Shown here piece by piece: positions 1-10,809 of a stretch of DNA of 64,000 nucleotides (positions are counted from its first letter, which is position 1; each line of letters opens with the position of its first letter). This stretch comes from Karstenula rhodostoma CBS 690.94 (taxonomy: Eukaryota; Ascomycota; Dothideomycetes; Pleosporales; Didymosphaeriaceae), in contig MU001497.1 in NCBI GenBank assembly GCA_010093485.1, positions 1,106,513 through 1,170,512 on the forward strand, given 5' to 3'. The translations under genes were made by a program, and so were the position numbers. A model generated the notes under the pieces. That model saw only the letters and a list, made by a program, of their open reading frames with translations, was not told where the DNA came from and did not search any database.

Positions 1-96
1 TCTTCTGCCAACCTTTGCAGTGATGCGAGACGCTTCACAGTAAAACACTGCTGTGATATGTATTGACCTGAAGTAGGAAAGCTCAACGAATTGTTC

Positions 97-1728
97 ATGC
101 TCATCGAAGCCTCAGAAGATGACCGTCGTCCAACCATGACTCAAGGACTACAGTCTGTACCTCTTACTGAAGTCCTTAAGAAAAGGAAGTGCGAATTCAC
201 AGACAGAGATTACAATGCGTACGACGTAAAGATGGCCAATCGTTGGGCACCCGCTGGTCTGAAGACCTCGATGGAAATCATAAAATGGATATTCCGAGAA
301 GGCACTCTAGTATGCCGTTTTGTACATACCGTTGTCTTCGACCATAATTCGGTATCCTACAGCGGAGAAGTGCGCAAGCTCTACCGTCGCGAAACCGATC
401 AAGTCTCACAGACAGCATCCCTTCCAATTCCGATCCTTTCTCAGGACAGGAAACGACGGTCGTCAATTGAGCAGATCGATGGCGCACCCACAAAACGACG
501 CTCACCTCCAGCCAAAACGTGTCGGTATACCTTTGGAGATGCATTCTGCGGCATTGGGGGTGCTTCAGAAGGCGCAAGCCAAGCAGATCTTTTCGTTAAG
601 TGGGGGCTCGAGAAAGATGAATTGGCCATACATGGTTACGCAGCGAACTTTCCTGCAGCAGAACCTCTACATATGGACGCACACGATTTCCCCGTGATCG
701 CAAAACGTCGCGAACACGGCGTCGATATATTGCATCTGTCGTGCCCATGCTGTTACTGGTCCGAAGCTCACACCAACGAAGGAAAGAACGACCAAGAGAA
801 CATGGAGACCCTGCTCACGGTGGGCCCGTTTCTAAAGGCAGTTAAACCTCGCTACGCCACGTTAGAGCAAGCACCTGGTCTCTTGAAACTGAAAAAACAC
901 CGACTTTGGTTCCGGAAGTTGATCAACGAAATCACCTCGATGAAATATAATGTTCGTTGGAGGGTCACGGATCAATCGGAATATGGGTTACCGCAGCGAC
1001 GACGACGGCTCGTCTTCTTGTGTGCTAAACAAGGTCTTCCTCTCCCGGCTTTCCCAAAGCCCGTTCATGGACCAAAAGATAGTGGTTTACCCTACTGGGT
1101 CACGGTTGGTGACGCTTTAGAGGCTTTAGAACGCCGCGGTGCACACACTTATGACAGATACCACCAGCCTGAGGAGGAAAGGCTTCTTGCTCGACCCCGT
1201 GAGCCTGTTGACCCGCGAACGATCCTCGCTAGGTGTATCACGACGAGCGGCGGAGAGAACATACATCCTTCTGGCCATAGAAAGTACACCCCACGCGAGA
1301 TATCTCAGCTACAAGGCTTTCCAATAGACTACCACTTCAGAGGCTCAAGAGGAGAGGTAATAAAGCAAGCGGGAAATGCTTGGGCACCTGTCTCCAACAC
1401 AAAATATTTTCTGCTACTAGCACAGTTTCTCGAAGCCTGGGACAAGGGCTATGTCGACGCCGAGGATGATGTGGAAGACCTCTATGATTATCTTGAGGAA
1501 AAGGGCATCCGCGTTCCCACTTCAACCAGGTATCTGAAGAAACTTAAGAAAACAGTCATTTCGAAGAAGAAACATCCGTTGTGGGGTAGCACTTACAGAG
1601 TTGACCGTGCACCACGCCAATGGGCTCCACGGATGGCACCAGCCGCACAACCGACGAGGAGCCAACGTCAAGTTCGAGACGCCGCGGCGATTGCGAGGCA
1701 GCGAGGAGAAATCATTGATCTCGACTGA
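97..1728 (+). CDS. rid: RID/Masc1-type cytosine-5 DNA methyltransferase, probably 5'-partial
   Basis: Predicted nuclear C5 DNA methyltransferase of the fungal RID/Masc1 clade, whose Neurospora and Ascobolus members are needed for repeat-induced point mutation and premeiotic methylation. Counting from the first in-frame ATG, a BAH-like stretch with VRKLYRRETD (about residue 90) comes first. Then follow motif I GDAFCGIGGASEG (147-159), motif IV SCPCCYWS with catalytic Cys218, motif VI EQA (257-259), motif VIII YGLPQRRRR and motifs IX/X LQGFPIDY...KQAGNAWAP. EQ in place of the usual ENV is typical of this clade. The residue after the catalytic Cys is Cys, where most C5 enzymes have Gln. The frame stays open upstream to about position 67, so an earlier exon may lie outside the window. 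No intron is seen. Family assignment is strong; function is inferred. Confidence 0.88.
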   Translation: MLIEASEDDRRPTMTQGLQSVPLTEVLKKRKCEFTDRDYNAYDVKMANRWAPAGLKTSMEIIKWIFREGTLVCRFVHTVVFDHNSVSYSGEVRKLYRRETDQVSQTASLPIPILSQDRKRRSSIEQIDGAPTKRRSPPAKTCRYTFGDAFCGIGGASEGASQADLFVKWGLEKDELAIHGYAANFPAAEPLHMDAHDFPVIAKRREHGVDILHLSCPCCYWSEAHTNEGKNDQENMETLLTVGPFLKAVKPRYATLEQAPGLLKLKKHRLWFRKLINEITSMKYNVRWRVTDQSEYGLPQRRRRLVFLCAKQGLPLPAFPKPVHGPKDSGLPYWVTVGDALEALERRGAHTYDRYHQPEEERLLARPREPVDPRTILARCITTSGGENIHPSGHRKYTPREISQLQGFPIDYHFRGSRGEVIKQAGNAWAPVSNTKYFLLLAQFLEAWDKGYVDAEDDVEDLYDYLEEKGIRVPTSTRYLKKLKKTVISKKKHPLWGSTYRVDRAPRQWAPRMAPAAQPTRSQRQVRDAAAIARQRGEIIDLD

Positions 1729-1748
1729 AGCAGCAGCACCACGTATAA

Positions 1749-2225
1749 GGTGCTACGGAAAGTTCCAGTTTGAATCCGACCTTTACCCAGGATGAACTAC
1801 ACGAGGCGGCCAGAAGATTATCTCGTTATGTGTACCAGCTGTACCATTCTGCTTAGCCTGCAGAAACACCACATGCTCATTCGGATTGTCAGCCTGAGGA
1901 TCTATTTGGGCCGGATGCAGAAGACGAGACCACAGAACACGTTGATTGGAGGAAAACATGGTACCGACAGCATGGTCTTAGTACGGAAGCTTGTCTATGC
2001 TTCAAGTGCTTGTTTACCGTGGCCACCGTGTTAATTATGCCGGCTCATCAGCCATATACCCGCAAATGCTCCCCGGAAACATCAGACTTCGAAATTATGT
2101 CGTCGTTTCCAAACGCTGAGCGCATAGTAGTCGATCACCTGGTCGGATGCAAGCGACTCTTCATTATATGCTCATGTATTCGACACAAACACTATAGCTG
2201 TATAACATACGTTTCTCGAAGATGA
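1749..2225 (+). pseudogene. Decayed coding-like frame behind the methyltransferase
   Basis: One forward frame runs about 158 codons with a single TAG at 1854-1856. Its composition looks coding-like: QDELHEAARRLSRYVYQLY before the stop, then DETTEHVDWRKTWYRQHG and a CLCFKC cysteine cluster after it. It is in a different frame from the upstream methyltransferase and has no good ATG. A CAG-to-TAG change would explain the stop. It could be a lost C-terminal exon, a separate relic, or chance. No family recognised. Confidence 0.3.
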
Positions 2226-2229
2226 TGGA

Positions 2230-2235
2230 TATAAG
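2230..2235 (+). promoter_or_regulatory. TATA-like box of the GH5 gene
   Basis: TATAAG 74-79 bp upstream of the GH5 start codon, followed by a pyrimidine-rich stretch, as is common for fungal promoters. Confidence 0.4.
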
Positions 2236-2308
2236 TTGTCGTTCCTCCGCCCTGTTCCTATCTACATCCATCCTGCACCTTTCTTGACTCCTCCCATTCT
2301 TGTTCACC

Positions 2309-3511
2309 ATGAAAGCCTCTCTACTCACCCTCACGTCTCTCGCGACATTTGCAGCGTCCTCCCCCACCCTCCGGGCAACGAAAGTCCAATATGCAGGCAT
2401 CAACATCGCAGGCTTCGACTTCGGCTGCACAATTGACGGTAAGACGATCGAAAACCACGTCAAACATTTACTAACAATACCGCAGGCACCTGTTCCTTGA
2501 CCGGCACCAACAAGCCCTACGACGTCGTCTCGGGCGCCAATGCCGTCGGACAGATGAACCACTTCGTCAAAGACGACTCCCTCAACGCCTTCCGGCTCCC
2601 GGTCGGCTGGCAGTTCCTGGTCAACGGGCAGCTCGGCGGACAACTCAACTCCAACAACGCAGGCCAGTACGACCGCCTTGTGCAAGGCTGCCTCAACTCT
2701 GGCGCCGCCCTCTGCATCCTCGGTACGCTGCTCCCCAGTACGAAGTGGCTATATCTCCGGAATAGTCATCATATATATCGCCCCACTGTTCTGGCTTCAC
2801 TGACTACCTACCCATATAGACATCCACAACTACGCGAGATGGAACGGCGCCATCGTTGGCCAAGGCGGGCCCTCAAACGCGCAGCTTGCCGACGTCTGGA
2901 AGCAGCTCGCGACCAAGTACGGGAAGCAGAGCAAGATCGCGTTCGGCGTCATGAACGAGCCACATGACATCCCGGACATCAAGGCGTGGGCAGCTACCGT
3001 GCAGGCCGTCGTCACCGCGATACGCGCCGGCGCGTCGAACCACCTCATCCTGTTGCCCGGCAACGGGTTCACCTCCGCGGAGTCTTTTGTGTCGTCCGGC
3101 AGCGCAGCTGCACTGGATGCTGTCACGAACCCCGACGGCTCGAAGAACAACCTCATTATGGACGTGCACAAGTACCTCGACAGCGACAACTCCGGGACCC
3201 ACACCGAGTGCGTCAAGGACAACATCAGCAACGCGTTCCAGCCGCTCGCAGACTGGTTACGGACAAATAAGAGGCAGGCTATCCTCACAGAGACGGGCGG
3301 TGGGAACACGCAGAGCTGTCAGAAGTATATGTGCAGCCAAATCAAGTACTTAAATCAGAATGCGGATGTGTACATTGGGTATACGGGGTGGGCGGCGGGC
3401 GGGTTCGCGAGCTCGTATGAGCTGAACGAGACGCCGACGCAGAATGGAAACAGCTGGACAGATACGAGTCTGGTGAAGTCGTGTATTGTGGGCGCATGGA
3501 AGGGGGCGTGA
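2309..3511 (+). CDS. Secreted GH5 endo-beta-1,4-glucanase
   Basis: Glycoside hydrolase family 5 cellulase, predicted to cut internal beta-1,4-glucan bonds of cellulose outside the cell. Three exons: 2309-2438, 2486-2722 and 2820-3511; the intron ends fit GT..AG and the frame is continuous for 352 residues. The N-terminus, MKASLLTLTSLATFAASSP, is a typical signal peptide. The mature protein starts around KVQYAGINIAGFDFGC. The acid/base glutamate is in GVMNEPHD, the nucleophile in LTETGGG, and DVHKYLD supplies the conserved substrate-site histidine. No carbohydrate-binding module or linker is present, so this is a single-domain enzyme. It converges on the SHB17-like gene with about 117 bp between stop codons. 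GH5 subfamily 5 is likely but was not tested. Confidence 0.93.
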
Positions 3512-3628
3512 GAGATGTTCTTGTCTGACGCGGATCGCTATAATTTTCTCAGTGCGTGGTTTCAAATGTACATACATTACAGTTTCTTCCCTGACGCACC
3601 CAAAACGAATCCTACCACTACCCCCCCC

Positions 3629-4411
3629 CTACTTCCTCCCCTCCTCCTTCTCCACAACATCAACCACAAACGCACCCCCCAGCAGAATCGCCGGCTCCTC
3701 TACCCTGTGATGCTCATAACTCAGCGTCCCGACCCCGCCCGCCTCCAGAATCAAACTCGGATTATCCCTCAACTCCTTCCCGACCCACCTCGCCGCAAAC
3801 GCCCTCAGAATATGCCCATGCGCCACAATCAATACATCGTTCGCTCCCGTCTTATCTTCACCCTTCCACCCCGCGCCCTTGCCGAACCTGCCGACGTGAA
3901 ACCGCGAACGCAAATCGGCTATGAGCGCATCAAGCCGTCGCGTCACGTGTTCGGGCAACTCCCCGCCAGGACACCCATCCCGCCAAATATCCCAGTCCTC
4001 GCTCAACCCCTGTTCCTTCCGCACCTCGCGGATCCGCTTGCTCGTCAGCCCCTCGTACTCGCCATAATCCCACTCCCTGATCCCCTCCACAATCTCAATC
4101 GGCGCCAGCGTGCGCACCTCCTCCGCACTCTTCTCTCCTTCGTCATTCTCAGCTAGCCACGGATACCGCTCGCGACAGCCCAAGTGCAGCAGCTCGAGCG
4201 TGTGCTGCGCGCGGCGCCGCGGGCTGACGTAGATGTGCGCGAGGTTGCCGGGGACGATGAGCCGGTCGGAGCCGACGAGCGCCTTGCCCGTCGCCCGGAT
4301 GCGCGACTCGCCGTTGGGCGTGAGCGGGAGCTCCGTCGTGCCTGTGTGCCGCCCGTTGAGGGACCACTCGGTTTCGCCGTGGCGGATGATGAAGACGCGC
4401 GGGTCGGGCAT
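3629..4411 (-). CDS. SHB17: Histidine phosphatase, SHB17-like sedoheptulose-1,7-bisphosphatase
   Basis: A 260-residue, intronless member of the histidine phosphatase superfamily. Its architecture matches yeast Shb17, which hydrolyses sedoheptulose-1,7-bisphosphate and feeds riboneogenesis in the cytosol. The phosphohistidine motif is IIRHGETEWSLNGRHTG near the N-terminus. It is followed by LPLTPNGE, SPRRRAQHT, IREWDYGEYEG and NIWRDGCPGGE-like DIWRDGCPGGE. The second catalytic histidine is in IVAHGHILRAFAARW. The C-terminal LEAGGVGTLSYEHH...EPAILL is also typical of Shb17-like proteins. The reading frame is open further upstream, but MPDPRVF is the first ATG and places the catalytic motif at the usual distance. 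Substrate is inferred from family resemblance. Confidence 0.85.
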   Translation of the reverse strand: MPDPRVFIIRHGETEWSLNGRHTGTTELPLTPNGESRIRATGKALVGSDRLIVPGNLAHIYVSPRRRAQHTLELLHLGCRERYPWLAENDEGEKSAEEVRTLAPIEIVEGIREWDYGEYEGLTSKRIREVRKEQGLSEDWDIWRDGCPGGELPEHVTRRLDALIADLRSRFHVGRFGKGAGWKGEDKTGANDVLIVAHGHILRAFAARWVGKELRDNPSLILEAGGVGTLSYEHHRVEEPAILLGGAFVVDVVEKEEGRK

Positions 4412-5032
4412 TGCGTGGCTGTCGCGGATATGGAGGTAGGTCGGTCTATCAAGAGCTGGATAGGGAGAGACTGGTAAACGGCGGCATGGAAGGGAGGACA
4501 ATTGGGTGTACTAAAGGCTAGAAAATGAAGAAATTCGGCGGCGCTCGGAGATGAAATACATATGACGACTTCGGAATATACTTCTTATGGGACGGGTAGA
4601 GGGGTAGCTTAAAACTGTGCCCCACTACGCATCTGGGCTCTAAGCTGTCAGGGCTCTAAGCTGTCTAGTCAGCTTTACCAAGCTGTTTAGAGCATGGAAA
4701 CATATACAGGGTACCATTGAACTTCATATAGGTCGATTGGGCAGGGGCGAATATTGGCGAAATTTTGATCTGATTATCTCGACAGCATACTTGCTCCATA
4801 AGCGACCCGACCCCAATACAGTCCTAGCCTCCCTTTTTCAAATCCTTAGTTTCGGTACGTTTCCAACGTTGTACGCTTTTACCACTTTGACTGCCTGATA
4901 TCATTCCATTTGTTGCGCTGTCCATTCCATTCCCAATCGCCTCAGACTTCCAACAGCTTCGATAGCGATAACATATTTGTAGACGCGGGTTTCCCCACGC
5001 CGCTACAAACCATTGCCGTGTAGTGCTGCCTA
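4412..5032. other. Intergenic: SHB17 promoter and zinc-finger gene terminator region
   Basis: About 620 bp between two genes transcribed leftward. It should hold the SHB17-like gene's promoter and the 3' end of the zinc-finger gene. A short direct repeat, 'ctctaagctgtc', lies around 4640-4663. No coding frame or RNA gene is apparent. Confidence 0.6.
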
Positions 5033-7436
5033 TCAATTGGATAACAGTCCATACTCGCGTGCTTTCTCCCTCGCATACGTCACGAATTTGGCGTTATCCT
5101 TGAGGTACAAGAGAGCAAGCCCCCGGACAGCAAAGGCATCTTGCAGGCAGTCACGCCCGAAAAGGTCAGTCGGGAGGCGCACTTCAAGAAGGTCGCGCAA
5201 AAGAGTCTCAAGACGGAGCTGCTTTCTTGACAATGGGCGGTTCTCTGCGGCTTTCTCGACAAGCTTGATCAGATCAACGCACCGTCCGTGCCTGATTCGG
5301 AGCGCATCAAGATCACTACGCAAGTTGTAACCGAGGATGATCGTATTCTGATCAACAAACTTGCCAAGTGCAGCGCGAGCGGCCATCCAGCCTTTGAGAA
5401 TCTTGAATTTCTGAGTGCGAGCAGCTTCGAAATCTTGGAAACTCGAGAGACCGGTAAGTGTTGCGCGCCAGTCTCGGACCTTTTCTGTAGCACTGGTGCA
5501 GACAAGATAACTCATCAGGGGACGACCGGTGGGGACATCAACCGCAGCTATCTTGACTACTTCCTCGCACCGGTTTTCCAACAACACCTTACTGCAGCAC
5601 AACGCGATCACACTGAGGCTTCCGTTCCGCGGCTCAGGAAGCTGTTCGAAGTCTGATCCAAGATAGTCGCCAACGAAATCCTTTTGGAAAGTCGTAGGAT
5701 GCGAGACGTGCTGCTTCGCTTGGCCTTGCTTGCTAAGCCTGCGTAAATGTACAAGCTCATCAAACATGCCCACAGCCTCGTTCTGTCTAGCAACACCAAT
5801 ACGGCGCCAAGCTACGCCGTCGTAGACAATGTTGCCGTCATGCCGGATGGCGATGTCCGCAGTGATGAGCATACGCATAGTCTTGCCCTGAAGCTCATTC
5901 GCTTGGTCGATTTCGGCTGGTCCTCCAATAGGAAGGTCATTGGAGGCATAGGCTGGCGGCAACGGCGCACGTACTGGGTTCCGCAAAGGTTGTGTAGCGG
6001 ATGGAGACTCAAGGTGCCTAGGCACACTCGCAGTGGGCGGGGGAGCAGCGCGGCGCCCTCCACGTGACAGGTGAGGAGCAGGTCCTGAAGGACGGTAAAC
6101 ACCAGCGTCCCGAAGCTGGTTGCGTGCATTCTGAGGGAGCATCCAATTGTCCCTTCCCTGCAAGTCCAATCCTCGGCCACCCACACTGTGGCTATCGATC
6201 TTATGCTGCTTCAATCCTGCTTCTGACCTGAAGGCCCTCGGACAGCTGTTTATGCCGCATATCAAGCTGCCGTTGGCAGCAGCTGGGGGAGGCACCACCG
6301 AGGATGATGCTGTAGGCGACTGCGTACGTGCGGCTTGGACAAGTGCAGTTGGTGCAGTTGGTGCCGGACGCGACTGAGTGTGTTGATTGGCAGGAGGGAC
6401 GTGACCGCCGACAGCATGATGGTTCTTTTTGTGCTCGAACAGTTCTTCTTTAGACTGGAAAGGCTTCCCACAACCACCTACGTCGCATAGCAGGATATGA
6501 ACGGACTTCCTATGCTGGTCAAGGGCGGATTGAGACTGGAACTTGCTTCCACAGCCATCTACACCACATACCAAGTCGTTATGACCGTCCCTCTGATGCT
6601 GCTCCAGCGCAGCTTGAGAATGGAAAGACATGCTGCAGCGACCTAGGCCACAAAATATCAGGCTTGGTGGGTTCAGAGCGATTCCACGCGAAACCTGAGG
6701 GGACGGCACTAGGCGCGCAACCGCTGGAGCAGCGGTGCGTCCAAGGTCTGCGCCAGATCGGTTCTGGACTGTACATGACAGACAATGCCGGTTGTACAGA
6801 GCCATAGACCTGAAGCTGCGCTTACAATCGTGGCAGTAGACACCGGACACATTGCTCGGGGTTGGGGAACGACTATTTGGATCTGGAGAATTGCCATACG
6901 GTAGGACTAACATAGTGTGAGCGAAATTTCTAGAGAGTACTCTGCAAAGTACCCACCAACCGGAGTTTCCGCTGAGACAGGCGTATCCAAATCAACATAG
7001 CCTGCGTGACCATGGGTCTGAGTTGCAGTTGTGGCTGAGACCTCTCTAGTCTGGTACAGAGATGTGTTTCGAATTGGACGTGTGCGAGAAGCGTCCGCGT
7101 AACACGGCGAGGGGAACTGGCTGTGCTGCCTGAACTTTGCCTGTGTCTGGAAAACCTTGCCACACTTATTGCAAGTGTATTGATCGCCGCCGTGTCCAGT
7201 CTGGGCTTTGTGGGTCTCGAGCGCGTACGAGTCGTCGAATTTGAACGGGCACACTGGGCACAGCAATCGGGGCTGCTCTGGTTCCTGATGGGTCGCCATG
7301 TGCTGATTGTATCTGTAGCAATGTTTAGCGAGCTCGAATCACACGCATGAGGGCGAAAGACATACGCGGCCTTGGACGTGAATGCGCCTGAGCACAATCC
7401 GCAGTGATGCATTTGGGGGTCGCGGCGGCCCACCAT
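5033..7436 (-). CDS. C2H2 zinc-finger protein with degenerate 3'-5' exonuclease-like C-terminus
   Basis: Three exons (7436-7366, 7312-6957, 6906-5033) give 766 residues. Splicing the first intron restores a perfect C2H2 finger, CGLCSGAFTSKAA then YNQHMATH. About seven finger-like units follow over the first 370 residues, including CPVCPFKF, CNKCGKVF, CHDCKRSF, CGVDGCGSKF, CDVGGCGKPF and CGINSCPRAF, with a Pro/Ser-rich linker after them. The C-terminal 200 residues resemble the DEDD exonuclease fold of REXO1/REX4 proteins: AAVDVPTG, then ILGYNLRSDLDALRIRHG, then LQDAFAVRGLALLYL. The first motif keeps Asp but lacks the partner Glu (D-x-E), so catalysis is doubtful. It may bind nucleic acid instead. 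Exact function unknown. Confidence 0.82.
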
Positions 7437-8311
7437 AGCAAAGAACTTGTTCTGGGAGCTGTTCAGCACATACCCGGAGTGAAGTGTTTCCGAGACATCA
7501 CGCACCTTATCCGCTGCTGAGCGAGTTGACGTCAGTGGAAGAGATGGAGCGCTCGAGAGGCAGGTCCTTTTACGATACCTGTCTGTGGGACGAGCCGCTG
7601 GCAGGAAGGCTCTTTGGGAGGTCGGTGGGGAACCGAAACGTAGAAGCAGAAAGGACAAGATGAGCGGCCGTGCGTGGCGGAGTGCTGCCGTGAAGTGAGG
7701 GTTGCGGTTTTTTGGCCAAGTGAGGAAGTCGCGACGGAGTTGGGGGGGAAACCTCAAGGGTAACAACCATCCACGGCAACTGTCCGCCCCAGAGCGACGT
7801 GGACCCTAAGCAAACCCCGGATATGGGAGCACGCTCGAGTTCGAGGATCTGCAAGACGGCGGCAGAGGTTGTTCATATGCCGCAATTTTGCTGCGTTTGC
7901 ATGACCTGCTTGCTAACCTTGTTTATCCACTTACAACGCTTCCTTTTGTATCACTTTTGGACGGCAGTCCATGTCCATGTTTGTCTATCACTTTACGGGA
8001 CACTACTTTGTAGTTCGAGTCAACAATCAGAAAACCACATGACCTGCTTGGCTGCCTTTACTTGCATCAAGTTCAACATGTCCACCACACCTTACTTCAC
8101 ACTCTCACATTCTAACTCTTTCAAGAGGGCTCACGGGAGTGTTGTCCGCGAGTAACTTGGATGCATTGTTTGCTACCTACGCTGAATGCCGGACGGCTCA
8201 TGTTCATTTTCGTGGTGCCTTGAACGAGTATCACAAAGTCCGAGTTTGCACGGGTATTCCAAAAAGCGTCAAATTCTCCATGCACTAGTTGTTGCAATGC
8301 ACCGGGTCTGA

Positions 8312-8338
8312 AGTGATGGAAGTGATGGAAGTGATGGC
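8312..8338. repeat. 9-bp tandem repeat, 3 copies
   Basis: AGTGATGGA repeated three times (last base varies). Non-coding, within the divergent promoter. Confidence 0.8.
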
Positions 8339-8448
8339 AATGCGTTCACAATGGAGAGCAGCGCTCCATGTCGTCGGATGTTAGGGCGGAATTGCGGGGC
8401 CAATGATCGGCGCTCATCAACAACAAGCCGAGGGCTCTCGGCTACAGT

Positions 8449-8454
8449 CACGTG
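8449..8454. promoter_or_regulatory. E-box palindrome CACGTG
   Basis: CACGTG lies about 185 bp upstream of the FAT1 start. bHLH factors bind this palindrome in fungi. A single six-base match can be chance. Confidence 0.3.
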
Positions 8455-8521
8455 GGCCCGCATGAACATGGGGATTGAGCTTTGACTAGGGAACCCGTTG
8501 AGAACTGCCGGTTCATGTATG

Positions 8522-8531
8522 TATACATATA
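8522..8531 (+). promoter_or_regulatory. TATA-like element of FAT1
   Basis: TATACATATA about 105 bp upstream of the FAT1 start codon, followed by a CT-rich stretch consistent with a fungal transcription start zone. Confidence 0.4.
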
Positions 8532-8636
8532 CCTCTGCCCCCTTGTCCTCTGTCGGCTTCACTCTCCATAATCCATAGCTCTCCTTCTTGTTTGTATTTG
8601 CTTTTCCTCTGGGCTCGAGCTAACCTCGAAGCGACC

Positions 8637-10809
8637 ATGGCTCTCGGTTCGTTCCCCATCCGTGAGCTGGAGTCCCTCTTCTCTCTCCGCATTGCACGCA
8701 GACACTGACCACGACTTTCAGTCCCCGTCGCAGGCGCAGTTGCAGCGGCCACAGCTGCCGCAGCCTATCTCGATGCCAAGTTCCACATCCGCAAGGATCT
8801 CAGCACCTTACGACGATTAAAATCGGCACAACGCGAGTTCGATGCTGCATGTACGCTGGCCCCACCTCGGACCCTTGTGCCTGCCTGTATCGGAGAATTA
8901 GCTAACACGCATGGCGCACCAGGCAAGAAGAACGGACGGAGTCTCTGGTACTTCTTCGAAGCGCAAGCGCATCAGCAGCCCGAGTCGAGCGAAGCCATCT
9001 GGTCACGAACAGCATGCTACACCTGGGGCGAGACGTACGCAAACGCATGCCGGTATGCGCAATACTTCCTACAGAACGGCGTGAGCCCCGGAGAGCTGGT
9101 GTCGTTCTACCTCACCAACCAACCTGAGTTCGTGTTTGCACATCTGGGTTCGTGGGGTGTAGGCTCAGCACCGGCTCTCATAAACCACCATCTGGCAGGA
9201 GATGCCCTGGTACACTGTTTGAAGGTTGCGGGCGGTAAATTGCTGCTCGTCGACGAGGGGTCTGAAACGCAGGCACGCATAGAGGCAGTTCGTGACAGGA
9301 TTGAGGGAGAGCTGGGTATGACCATCAGGATATTGGACAAGCATACCAAGGGCGAGATTCTGCGCATGGAGCCAAAGAGACCCGAGGACGAATATCGCGC
9401 TGGCGTGACCGGCACCTTCCCTATATTTCTCTTCTACACAAGGTTCGTCTACAAGCAGTCTGGCTCGCCGAAGGAGACGTGCTAACAATGGCAGTGGTAC
9501 GACAGGACACCCGAAAGCATGCCCGTTCGAAACTCAGAGAGCCGGCGTCCTTGCAGTAGGACGGACGAGAGACTTGGGCATGAAGCCTGGACCGAACGGC
9601 GATCGGTGGTACGTTCCTATGCCGCTGTATCATGGCACTGGTGGCACAACAGCATTGTCTTGCATGCTTTCTGGTGTGACCCTCTGCATTGGGAAGAGGT
9701 TTTCAACATCGAAATTCTGGTCCGACGTCCGCGACTCCAGGTCGACCGCATTCGTATACGTTGGAGAAACCGCACGATATCTCCTCGCGAACCCTCCAAG
9801 TTCTTTGGACAAGCAACACAATATCAAGACCATGTTTGGAAACGGCATGAGACCGGACGTATGGCATCGTTTTGTGGAGCGGTTTGGCATAGAAACGGTG
9901 GCCGAGTTCTTCAATAGTACAGAAGGTGTGCTGTCTCTGATGAACGTTTGTCGCGGTCCATTCCAGGCCACCGCAGTCGGTCACCAAGGTGCCATCCTGC
10001 GTCGGAAGACACATGACCTCTATATTCCAGTGGAAATAGACTTTGAAACCAACGCAATCGCCCGAGATCCGAAAACGGGGTTCGCCAAGAGGAAACCCTA
10101 CGAAGAGGGTGGTGAAATTCTAGTGAGGCTGCCAAACGAGGCCACCTTTGTCGGATACTATAAGAACCCAGAAGCGACGAATAAGATGTATGTTCGAAAC
10201 GTGTTTAAGAAGGGCGACCTGTTCTATCGCACAGGGGATGCACTGCGACGAGATGAGGACGGCCGATGGTTCTTCATCGACCGACTAGGTGATACGTTCC
10301 GTTGGAAGTCCGAGAACGTCAGCACTGCGGAGGTCAGTGAAGTACTAGGCCACTTCCCAGGTGTCGTAGAAGCGAATGTCTACGGCGTCCCAGTACCTGG
10401 ACACGACGGGCGCGCCGGCTGCGCAGCAATCTACATCGACCCTGCTTTGCTGCCCAAGTTCGACTTCAACGTTCTGCTTGCGCATGCGCGTGCGAAATTG
10501 CCGAAATACGCCGTTCCTGTCTTCCTTCGCGTGCTAAACGACATCACCACTATGCACAACAATAAGCAAAACAAGGTGCCGCTCCGGAACGACGGTATCG
10601 ATCTCAGAAAACTGCAAGAGAGGAAAGACACGGAGAGCGCGAAAGCCGGACTGACGAAGGATAGCACCAAGTACGATACTATCTACTGGAACCCGTCTGC
10701 GTTGAACCACGTGAAAGGAGCAGGGGGCGAAATCGACGGGTTCGTTGTGTATACCATGGAGGACTGGGACAAGCTGCAAAACATTGTGCCCAGTATCCCC
10801 AAGATCTAA
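8637..10809 (+). CDS. FAT1: Very-long-chain acyl-CoA synthetase / fatty acid transport protein (FAT1 type)
   Basis: ANL-superfamily enzyme that couples fatty-acid import with ATP-dependent activation to acyl-CoA, in peroxisomal, ER or lipid-droplet membranes in yeast. Four exons: a 10-bp micro-exon 8637-8646, then 8722-8850, 8923-9442 and 9495-10809; total 657 residues. An N-terminal hydrophobic stretch, AGAVAAATAAAAYLD, precedes the catalytic part. Splicing the third intron assembles the AMP-binding P-loop SGTTGHPKA. MPLYHGTGG follows. The family signature DRLGDTFRWKSENVST matches the FATP/VLACS motif that separates this family from ordinary acyl-CoA synthetases. The conserved tail (YVPFTxxDW-like YTMEDWDKLQ) is present. 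The micro-exon is the weakest part of the model. Confidence 0.92.

Larger units (their letters stand above)
7437..8636. other. Divergent intergenic region between zinc-finger gene and FAT1
   Basis: A 1.2 kb head-to-head spacer serving as promoter for both flanking genes. It contains a 9-bp triplet repeat, an E-box palindrome and a TATA-like element, each listed separately. No protein-like frame of its own is convincing. Confidence 0.6.

Noticed and set aside
91..96. Start of the RID-type gene at TTG
   Set aside because: Non-ATG initiation is not expected; the first in-frame ATG is at 97, and the true start may lie upstream of the window.
3515..4156. 213-codon forward frame
   Set aside because: Antisense shadow of the SHB17-like gene, which has clear catalytic motifs.
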